64,000 nucleotides of DNA from Krasilnikovozyma curviuscula. Lineage: Eukaryota > Basidiomycota > Tremellomycetes > Cystofilobasidiales > Mrakiaceae. Below are positions 50,294-59,355 of the stretch, in pieces. Under the pieces are notes generated by a model. It did no database searches. It was not told the DNA's origin and saw only the letters and a list, made by a program, of their open reading frames with translations. A program made the position numbers and the translations under genes. Every line of letters begins with the position of its first letter. The first letter of the stretch is position 1. The DNA is taken from assembly GCA_014825775.1 (NCBI GenBank), contig MVAQ01000045.1, positions 48,650 to 112,649 on the forward strand, written 5' to 3'.

Positions 50294-52103
50294 CTACATC
50301 TCCGGATCCTCCAAAGGAAGCGCATTCCCGGCGCCAAGACCAGTGCCATTGCACCCCAACTCCTTCCACAGGCCATTGATCGTCTCCAATGTGATCCCAG
50401 AGGAGACCTTGTACTTAACTTCGGAGTCAAGCCTGTCGGATGGTGTCACTCGGACAAGCAGTCGCAGTTTCACTAGCTCAGGGACCTAATGGAGTTGATG
50501 ACACAAAGAGATCGAAGAGATACCCAGAAAAGAAGGGCAGAATAGACAGTATTAGAGCCGTAGAGAAGTTATCGGCAAGTCGAGGGTTGAGGGTTCATGA
50601 CTTACCATCTGTCTCATTCCAATCGTATGGACCAATTCCTCAACTTCCATCTCCCAGTATCCATCATTCTTATCCGATTTTGGTCGATTGTGTTCGATTA
50701 GTAGCGATCCTAGAATAGCAGTAAATCGAGGAAGTGGGAACGGCTTTGGTCCTAGAAGCCTTTGAGGGATCTGAAGCGAGTCATTGTCAGCATCGATCCT
50801 TGCAACGAAATGAACAAACGAACGGACTTTGACGCGACCACCGGCCCTGACAGGTTTCACAACCCTACCCTTTTTGGTCCCTCCACCTTTCTTCAAGTTC
50901 TTCCGCTCATGCTGAGTTCTCCCAAAGAACTTGACATCGGTCCTGAAGGAGTTGTAAGACGCGAAGAAGGCCGAGAGGATCATAAACTTTGCTAGACGAG
51001 GGAGATGTGACGGGACGATAACGGTTGTTGAGTTCACCGAAGCGACTTTGCTGGTGGTGAGCGCTCTGAATGGAGATGCAGAGGTGGAAGTGGCTGTTGT
51101 AGGTGGTGGTTTGGCAGATGACGTCGATAGATCAGAGAACGACCCAACGGCGGACTGGATGGCTCTTCGCCCTTCGAGCGCTAGGTCATTCATAGTGATG
51201 TTTGATCGAGTTTGGGATGTCAGTGGTGAAATCCACTTTGGCCACACCGAGCGGGAGATGCGGAGGAGTTCGAGCGGTGAAGGGTTGGTAGAGGAGGCGG
51301 ATTGGTATAGCTGGTCGAGAAAGTGCTTAAAGTACTGCTCTAGTTCTGGTGTCAATGGCGAGTGAAGGTGACAGTATGATTCAATATATGAGATGGTCAC
51401 TGAAGAAGAAGACCGGAGATGGGGAAGTTAGAAAGGTGAGAAGCGCCAGAGAGAAGAGAGCACTCACTTTGACGAGAGAAAGCCGGAATAGCTATTATGG
51501 TAGGCTCAGACAAGGTAGTAGGAGACGGTCGTAAGAAGTCCCAAGGCTGGGATGAGATAAAGATGGTTGTGAATGGTTTTTTGGACTAGGAACACACAAA
51601 TGCCGGGAAAGTCAGCTCGAGAGGATCTTCAGCTCGCTTGCTCATTTGAATAAAAGACTGACAGATTGCCCATGAGATGCTAGTATGCCAGCTAGTCCTC
51701 CTACACCGAGTCCCAAACCTGCCTTCACCAGCTTTTCCACTCTGTCGATAATTACGATCCTTCCCTCTTCCAGATTATCCCCATCTTCTTCCAAGTCCCT
51801 CACAAACTTCTCCCATCCACCCCACTTCAGTCTCTCCTCCAGCAATGCCTCGTTGCTACTGTTTCCATTGACCAAGCGAGGCACGTAGAAGAACTGACGC
51901 GCGATTTCCTCCATCAAGATTTTTTGAGACGCGTTGAATTGGATGCCATTAATGTAGGCAATCCTGCTGGTGGTTCTTGTGTATGCCTGCAAATGGTTGG
52001 TGAGGAGAGGGTGCAAGGTGAGGTGTGGGTTGAGATAGACGAATGGGATTCCTATCGAGGGGTCGAGGTACGGCAGTAGCAGCGAGTGCAAAATCGAAGT
52101 CAT
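50294..52103 (-). CDS. ORC5: origin recognition complex subunit 5
   Basis: Subunit of the six-protein ORC that marks replication origins. ATG 52103: MTSILHSLLLPYLDPSIGIPFVYLNPHLTLHPLL. Then IAYINGIQFNASQKILMEEIARQFF, Walker-B-like EEGRIVIIDRVEKLVKAG, LELLRISRSVWPKWISP, and the diagnostic C-terminal blocks LPRLAKFMILSAFFASYNSFRTDVKFFGR and LLGPKPFPLPRFTAILGSLL. The last exon runs VSSGITLETINGLWKELGCN to DPEM, TAG 50294-50296. Where human ORC5 has the P-loop GHTASGKT, this protein has LNPHLTLH, so ATP binding at this subunit looks lost. Possible upstream exons were sought but did not fit in phase. Divergent from TRM9 (850 bp). Confidence 0.85.
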
Positions 52104-52953
52104 CCTACAAGACCTACAAATAGACAAGCTGATAAGCATCGTGGAAGAAGCATGAGGTTTCGAGCAGCCAGTAGGAAGATCAGGAAGAGATACTGTTTTA
52201 CCTGCTGATTATCTCGCTTTAGTTTTGGACGTCTAGAGCCAGGGAGCAGCGATATCTGGGTCCTAGATGTGCGTGACCTAGCCGCCTCTTAAGAGAGTCA
52301 TTGTCAAACTTTAGCTGAGCGTGTTTCAGCTGCTGCAATGGATACAATGCAGGTTTATGAAAGAGCGCAGAACTACGACATTTGTCGTGACACACCAGCG
52401 CTTGGATCTGGGAGAGAAGCTATGCTTGCTGGGAAAGATGGAACGTAATGGTGTGATGACACTGGGGGACTTGCTGGACAGCAGGAAATATGTCCAGCTG
52501 GGATAGAGAAGGCATCAGAAGATCCAAATTGATTAAACAGATGCACTACTAGAGATCCCACCTAGAGACTGCATTGAAACTGGTCAGTCGTTAGGGAGGA
52601 TGCAGAGCTGGCCACCACTCCTCCTACCCTGTCTCCAGCAATGGATAGTAGAATAGTTCAGAGAGATTCCTCGCACGTGTAAAAGCATCTTTGGTTTGGG
52701 AAAGCTGCATGGTGTGGCAGATATCACCCGCTGAGAAGCGTATTGTTTTGATTGAGAGGCAGAGCAGGTGAAATGTCAATGAATTTTGAGAAACAGTAAG
52801 ACTGGATGGAATGGATTTGAACTCAAATCTTTAAGACTTTAAGATAGCTAACAAAATTGAAAGTCTAAATTCTTGAAATGAAATCCTCAGGCTCAACAGC
52901 CTCCGGGTAGCTTGTCCTTCGACACTGAGGACCTCTAAGAGAAGTTGGTGAAA
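52104..52953. promoter_or_regulatory. divergent intergenic region ORC5 / TRM9
   Basis: 850 bp between divergent starts. Short open frames only; it presumably contains both promoters. Confidence 0.4.
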
Positions 52954-54230
52954 ATGGCCCCACCTCTTACCCTCGCTCCTTCAAACAATGCCCCAGATAA
53001 TTACGAAGAGACACATGTCCATCAGGTATACGAAGTGAGCAGAATTGACACCGTATAGCCGCATTTCATTCTTTTGACCGTTGGTTTCTCTCTACTCTAG
53101 CAAATAGCAAATCACTTCTCCTCAACAAGATACAAAGCTTGGCCCACGGTCTCAGGATTCCTACACTCGATACCAAAAGGCTGGATCGGCCTCGACGCTG
53201 GGTGTGGAAATGGGAAATATTTACCAGCTTGGGATAACCAAGAGCATGTCGATAATGGACGGACAAAAGGTGATACGTGGATGATTGGTTTGGATAGAAG
53301 CGAAGGCCTACTAAATTGTGCTGTTGGTATTGGATACGATAATGAGGCTAATGCTGAGAAGAAGCTGGGTAAAAGAAGAGAAGTTGTGCGAGGGGATGTA
53401 ATTGATGTTGGAGGTGTCAGAAAGGGCTGCATGGTCAGTATCTGAGGTTTACAGATGCTTTCTTAGTCTCAGTCAGCTTACCAAACCCAAAAACCGACTC
53501 TGATTCGTCCTGTGATTTTCTAAAGGATTTTGCGATATCGATAGCAACGCTTCACCACCTCTCGACACCCGAGCGACGTCTCCAGTCCATGCAGGTTTGT
53601 CCTTATGTTTGCTTTAAATTTCTTAACAACTTTCTTCTAATACCAATGGTTCCTCTTTCTTGCCTCGACTCCCAGGCGATACTCCGCTCAATATCACCGA
53701 AACATGGACGAGCGCTGGTTCACGTCTGGGCCTTAGAACAAGGCACTGATTCTCGCCGACATGCTCCCCCAACCTCAGAGGGTACAGATGAGGCACCCAA
53801 AGTCGAAGGCGACCGCGACGCTGAAGATGGTCGCGCACAGGACGTCTTCGTTCCCTGGGTACTGACTCCACCACCTCAACCGAAGCAACCAAAACCAATA
53901 AAGTCTAAGATAAAAAAGCCGTACGTCCCGCCTGGATCGACGACATCAGCAGCGCCTTCGGATACTGGATCACTGGTGTCAGGTCTTGAACAACTGGCAG
54001 TGGCTCCGATAGTACCAGCAGTACCAGAACCAAAAGTTTATCAAAGATACTACCATTTGTTCCGAGCGGATGAACTAGAGGGATTAGTGATTGAGGCGGC
54101 AAAGGAGGAAGGCATCACATTCCTGAAGGATGGACAGGAAGCGAAGGAAGGTGCTGAGTGGATCAAAGTCGTGCGAGAAGGATGGGAGAGGGATAATTGG
54201 TGGTGCGAGATTGAGAGAGGTGTGAATTAG
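52954..54230 (+). CDS. TRM9: tRNA wobble-uridine methyltransferase Trm9
   Basis: SAM-dependent methyltransferase that, with Trm112, completes mcm5U34 in certain tRNAs. ATG 52954: MAPPLTLAPSNNAPDNYEETHVHQVYE, joined across an intron to QIANHFSSTRYKAWPTV, the classic Trm9 start. SAM motif I is GWIGLDAGCGNGKYLPA; then MIGLDRSEGLL; motif IV-like DFAISIATLHHLSTPERR; and GRALVHVWALEQ. An insert of about 100 residues that is Pro/Lys-rich and disordered (KQPKPIKSKIKKPYVPPG) precedes the C-terminal YQRYYHLFRADELEGLV and REGWERDNWWCEIERGVN. TAG 54228-54230. Four exons, full length. Confidence 0.93.
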
Positions 54231-54367
54231 GTCTTTTGCTATCGGAAGGAGCTTTAGGTTAGAGGCAACATTGCTTAGTACAATTATCTTCTGGTCCGAG
54301 ATAATGTATAATGAAAGAGTCCACAGAACCCTCTAACACAGAAGTCCGTCTGCAGTGGATAAATCGT

Positions 54368-56182
54368 CTACTTCTTCCTTGTCACCGTTGGTTCCTCCTT
54401 TTCGACATAGACTAACTCCTCATCACTCGACAGAATGTCCCACACAATCGGCTTCGCTTCCCCCTTCTTCTCCACAGCAACTGTCTTGGCCTTCTTCCCT
54501 GCGGTGGGTTGGTCCATTGCCGAAGACGACTTGTAGCCATTCTTTTCTGGCTCGCTCTCGCGCGGCCGTTTCTTGGTTTGCTTGGCGTCTAAACCAGCTG
54601 GATCAGGCTTGGAGTACGGAATGATCGGACGAGGTTTGTGAGGAGCTGCTACGGGGTTAAGGGCTGGGGAAGATTTGGAAGCTGAAGCATTCTGAGCCGT
54701 AATGCCTGGTTTCGTCGGCTTCGACGAGACTCCTCCGATCGGCGACTGGCCTGGTCGCTGGACAGAGGCCAGCGCAGGCTGCTTCCCATTATGTTTCTTC
54801 GTCGGAAGAGGCTCAGGCGATGACGGCATCCGAGCAGCGGATATTTGCCCTGGCGGTGGTGATGAAGATGAGAACGTTGGAGAAGCTGCGTGAGTTGTTG
54901 GTGGTAACGGTGGTAGCGCAGAAGATACTTTAGGTTTAGGCTTTGGTTTTGGTTTCGGCTGAATTGCTGGTGATGGGGCTGGCTGTGGAACACTGCCTCT
55001 AAGGCCGTTCTGCTTCGGTTTCGACGGTAGATTTACTGGCACTGTTTCTGAGATCGATGGCGGTAGAGGTGATTTCGACAACGAGTCTCTTCTAATGAAT
55101 TCCTTTTCCCTATCGAGAATGGCCTCGATTCCCAGGTCGAGCTTGCCTGGTTTCTTGGTCCGCGATGGCTTGACCTATGCACAGGTAGCAGTGGGTAAAT
55201 AACTCAGAAAAAAAAAAAAGCGATAAGAACGAGATGGGCACCTACCAGCGATGCTTTTGTTTTTATCTTTTTCTGAGGTGATATCGCCTGAACAGAAGCT
55301 GGAGAAGGGGGTACCCTAGTTGGACGCTGGTCATCGTCTTCATCGTCATCATCCGGTATCTTCTCCGCACTGGTAGTACCCGTTTCCATAGATACAGGAT
55401 TCAATGAGTATTGTGTAGCAAGTGCTGATGGACCAGTTTCATCGATAGCCTTGCGTTTGCCTTTGTCGACCTATCGTGATTACCCCCTGAGGGGTCAATT
55501 GAGCTAGTTGCGCTACAGGTAGAGCGAGGGTAAACAGGAAAGTCTTACAGTAGACAGCTCCTTCTTCGATTCAGCCTGGTAAGAGAGCGTCTTAGACGAG
55601 GTTGCGACTGGTGCTGATTTTGAGATTGAAGTTTTCCTCGCATCGTTCTGGACCGTGAACAGTTCTTTTCAGACAGTGTTGTTTCGGCCGGCACAAGACC
55701 AGAGTGTGACTTAACTCACCAAAGCATTTTTCTTTCCCTTCTCCATAGGTACATTCCTGACGGCCATGTATCCCCTGCCGTCATTTCGCGTGAGCCTGCT
55801 GAACGTAAGCAACTCCCGGCCCAGCGGGTGATAAAGCATTTCATCCTTAGGCAGAGCTTTGAACTGAATGATGAACTTAACAGGCAGCGTTCCAACACAG
55901 GAATGGAGGAGTCAGTACACCGCGAAAAAGAGTATTTAAGACGCTCTTGGCTTTGCTCACCTCAGATAGACTGTTACTAGATCTCCAGTTGATAGAGCCT
56001 ATTTCCCCAAGACGTTCGAGCAGGTCCTATGATAGACAATCAGGGATAGCAGCTAGTCAGCATCATCCAGCAAAAGAATGACACTAGTTCAATCTGGAAT
56101 CGAAAGGTCTACATGCCTTGGCTTCTACAGCCCTTAGCCCCTCACCCCCGACGACGATTTCTCTCCATTCTTGAGAAGGCAT
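54368..56182 (-). CDS. unrecognised protein with folded N-terminus and long disordered tail
   Basis: Not assigned to a family. ATG 56182: MPSQEWREIVVGGEGLRAVEAK, then DLLERLGEIGSINWRSSNSLSE, FIIQFKALPKDEMLYHPLGRELLTFSRLTRNDGRGYMAVRNVP. These first 80-90 residues look folded. The rest is low complexity: Lys-rich stretches, DDDDEDDDQRP, VKPSRTKKPGKLDLGIEAILDREKEF, KPKPKPKPKV, many Ser/Pro, KKRPRESEPEK (possible nuclear signal), and the end WDILSSDEELVYVEKEEP. Stop 54368-54370. The first intron (56027-56116) appears to start with GC. Divergent from DAD3 with 364 bp between. Nuclear location is a guess from composition. Confidence 0.65.
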
Positions 56183-56546
56183 CCTCTGGGTCTTCTGGTG
56201 ACGCTCTAGTACTGTTTGAGACAGGCGCTGGAAAAAGTAAGATTTCGTGGGGTGATTTCTGCCTCACACGTCGCGTCGAATGGAATCTCGTAGCAGCAAA
56301 CAACTGATTTTGTAGCAATCTTTCTTGAGAATCGGTAGAGGTAGAGTATCCCTGTATGGAGTCGAAATACCTCGTGAGGTGAGATTAGATTGTACTGAAT
56401 TCGAAGTTGCTACTACTTTTCCATTTTCAATTCGTCGAGGCGTCTATGTTCGAGGTCGACCTCTCCTGGCGTCGAACGGGCTGAATCTAACGCTATCCGC
56501 CTTCAAATATTTCAGCCCCAGCTCCACCAGTCTATACAGCAACGAG
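56183..56546. promoter_or_regulatory. divergent promoter, unrecognised gene / DAD3
   Basis: 364 bp between divergent start codons. An open frame continues upstream of the DAD3 ATG to 56325, but Dad3 proteins are small and the inner ATG matches the expected length. Confidence 0.4.
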
Positions 56547-57163
56547 ATGATAACACGACCAGCATCCCCCTTCGAGAACCCCTAGTACGTCCCCCGTGTT
56601 CCCTTTGCTATGCCCGCAAACAACCTGACACCCTCGTCGTTTTGTCCGATCCTCATAAACCAAACAAACAAACAAGTACTCAAAACACCTCCCTCTCTCC
56701 TCTCGAGTCCTCGGTCTTGTACGAATACGCCAAGCTAGCTCGGAACCTCAAACGAGTTGCGTTCCTCTGCTGTTTGCCCTTTGTACGCGCGTGTATGTTA
56801 CTGACAATGGGTTTTCGTATGGGGGAACAGATCGCAGCACTGAACAAAGAGACGTCTGAGACGCCGAACGAGGCTCTACTCAATGATCTACGGAGTCTTG
56901 AGCGTAAAATGGGGCTCGTCTTAACATTGGTACGCCGTCCCTGCTCCCTTCCTTCTCTTCCTCCCTTCGTCTTTCCTGACCCTCAACGGTCTTTCCCTCG
57001 TTGTAAACAGTACAAAGCGTCCGTGTGGTCCGTTATCGAGGATGTCCGTCTGGCTGAAGAGGATAAGCACGCTGGCTCTTCTCAAGAAGAGCGTAGGGAG
57101 GACAGGGAGGGGGAGAGCGAAGACCTGACGATAAGAGACATACAGGATTGGAGTCCACGGTAG
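56547..57163 (+). CDS. DAD3: DASH/Dam1 complex subunit Dad3
   Basis: Component of the DASH (Dam1) ring that couples kinetochores to spindle microtubules. Four exons. Exon 1 MITRPASPFENPY (ATG 56547), GTACGT donor. Exon 2 TQNTSLSPLESSVLYEYAKLARNLKR. Exon 3 IAALNKETSETPNEALLNDL and RSLERKMGLVLTL. Exon 4 YKASVWSVIEDVRLAEEDK and an acidic tail to QDWSPR (stop 57161-57163). The pattern LSPL...VL-Y..L...LK...LN...(DE)L..(LI)E.K(IM)GLV.TL.K.SV.S(LV)I agrees with yeast Dad3. About 122 residues, slightly longer than the yeast 94 because of the acidic tail. Easy to miss because no exon exceeds about 160 nt. Confidence 0.85.
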
Positions 57164-57435
57164 AATGAACACTACTTTGCTTGTTTGTGTTGAAATGGTT
57201 TGTCTGTTGATGGTTGGACGATGTTGTATGCTACTTAGGAGTCATTATCTTCTTGATCACCACGCAACTCACACGCAAGGACAGACGGAAGAGGAATCTC
57301 TGCTCTATCAGCAATCAAATGCTTGGGGAAATACATAAACTCTCAAATTTAACACGCAAAAACAAAACAAATAGATCATGAACAAAGAGGTGCGTCGACA
57401 CCCCCAGACATCGTCTCCCTTTCTTCTCGAGAATC

Positions 57436-59116
57436 TTACACCACCACTGAAGCCATCGTCGTCGTCGCAGAAGCAGCAGCAGCAATAGTACCAGCAACAT
57501 CCTTCGGCAACACCTGGAGTTCACGCAGCGCAGCAAAACCTTCACTCTGTTGCCGATCAATTTAACAAGGCGAGTAGCACGAAACGCGTCCGTCAGTACG
57601 ATCTTCAGAGAGTTACATCTGGATGAGGATAGCGTGAAGACGGATACACGCACACAGTACAGGACAGAGAAGAGGAGGAACAAGACGGCTCCCGAGAGTG
57701 TGACTGTTATCATAGGAAGAGCAAGGTGAGACTCAATGCCCGACTGTTGGCTCCCGACGCTATCGAGCAGAAACGAGGGTTGCCGGTACAGTACGTACTC
57801 CATTTTATACTGATCCGGTCCTTGATCCAGTTTCCAAGTAGCACCGCGAGACCAGTGCACACCGCGTGGCCCGCCGCTGTCCCGAATGCAATAATTGGTA
57901 ACGGCTGTTCCCGAAAACAACTCAGTGTCAATATGATAGAGGAAAAAAAGTGAAGAGACAGAAGAGGGAAGCGTACGTGTGCAGCACCGAGTGCGACGGT
58001 TGCTATCTGGCTCCGATCGCCCCACTCGCCAATGAACGTGAGTATGAAACACTTGACAACGATGCTCTGGCCCCAGCGCACGAGGGTGTCCTTCATTTGG
58101 GTTTTCGTCGGCAGCTGATCAAGACTGAACGATGAGGAGGATGACCGCTGAGACAGCTTCTCGTCCTCGTCTTCCTCGAAACCGGACTCGAGGCGCTCGG
58201 CTGCCGTCAGCAGCTGGTGGGACGATTTTTGGACGACCATAGCTTCGACTTCTTGTGCTTCTTGTGATTGTGCGTCGGGCGTCATCAACAGGCCTTCGTG
58301 TAGCATCTTGAAGCCGAAGAGAAGAAAGAGGATGGCGGCCTGCGTGCGGTGCGTCCATGTCGGTATTTTTGGAGGGTGAGGGAAAATGGAATTGATATGA
58401 GATGCAGACGGATATATATGGTGAAACAAGAGGGGGATAGAGAGCAGGAGAAAGGAAAAAAATAGAGCATCGGATGTCAGCGCCAAAACAACGAAAGATC
58501 AACCACACGTTCGCTCTTTCGCCACGCAGATTCTCCAAAATAAACTCCTTCCTTCTATCTTCATCATTACTGAGCAACAAGAAACAAGCAAATGGAAAGT
58601 TCTGTAACTTACGCCAAACAAAGTCCACGTCTTGGGTACCATGTACAATACTTTGCCCATGCTCGCACTCAGCACGCTCATAACTGCGAGACTAGAGAAG
58701 CAGCCGAGGAAGACGACAGAGCGAGGGTACCGTGTCGAGAAAATAGCTGCTATCAGGAACGTCTTTTTCAAGAAAAGAAAGGAGGGAAAGGGGAAGGAGG
58801 TTAGGGTCTGGATATTGCGAGAGAGGGAGGACAGGGATGGGACGTACTTTGTCGCCGAGTTCGCTGACGATCTGAGTGTGATAATAGACGAGAAAAATCA
58901 GCCACACTAGTACAAAAGAGGTGAAAAGAAGGTAGGTATACTTACAATCATCAGGAACGCCTGCGACAGAGCGTCTGATATGTCGCATAGTGCGAACAGC
59001 GCAAATATTTGAGAGTCAGCTTAGGTATTTGCTGCTGTAAATGTAGACTACAGAATATGTATGAAGAAAAGAAGCTACTCACGCCAGTTTGAAGTGTCCA
59101 CAGCAGCTTCAGCCAT
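57436..59116 (-). CDS. GDT1: GDT1/TMEM165 family cation transporter (UPF0016)
   Basis: Golgi/vacuolar Ca2+/Mn2+-proton exchanger family, needed for Mn supply to glycosylation enzymes. ATG 59116: MAEAAVDTSNW. The first of the two signature motifs is AFLMIVVSELGDKTFLIAAIFSTRYPRSVVFLG (ELGDKT). Helices follow: SLAVMSVLSASMGKVLYMVP and AAILFLLFGFKMLHEGL. The central loop is acidic/Ser-rich (ESGFEEDEDEKLSQRSSSSS). The second motif is FILTFIGEWGDRSQIATVALGAA (EWGDRS). Then PLPIIAFGTAAGHAVCTGLAVLLGNWI and ITVTLSGAVLFLLFSVLY. It ends in an Ala/Thr-rich tail (EGFAALRELQVLPKD...), TAA 57436-57438. About seven exons. The N-terminus has no long signal peptide. The gap to the divergent multicopper oxidase is 239 bp. 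Confidence 0.93.
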
Positions 59117-59355
59117 CTTGACGAATATGAAGGTTGCTTGTCGCAAGGCAGTCAAACCAATCTTTTTTTAAAAGAGAAGGGTCTTCATTCGCTGCCTAGT
59201 CCCCACCCACAAGGTACCGTACGATTGGAAAAACGATAAGATAAAAGATTTCAATCAAAAAAAAAAAAAAGTTGCAGCTCACCACGTTCGTGCGTTTCGA
59301 TCATCGTAACCCCACCACCACACGATGTCCTTCAGCCATTTCAACACCATCGACC
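59117..59355. promoter_or_regulatory. 239-bp bidirectional promoter GDT1 / multicopper oxidase
   Basis: Contains an A14 run at about 59258-59271, a poly(dA:dT) tract of the kind that keeps yeast promoters nucleosome-poor, and a T7 run near 59163. Confidence 0.5.

Noticed and set aside
50137..50430. 97-codon open frame on - between ORC5 and CCDC97
   Set aside because: Overlaps the last ORC5 exon in another frame; the ORC5 frame ends with a plausible C-terminus.
56325..56546. Upstream in-frame extension of DAD3
   Set aside because: It would add about 74 residues to a protein family that is about 95-120 residues long, and it has no conserved content.
57315..58052. 245-codon open frame on - within the GDT1 region
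   Set aside because: A shifted-frame shadow of GDT1 exons and introns; the GDT1 frame carries the ELGDKT/EWGDRS motifs.
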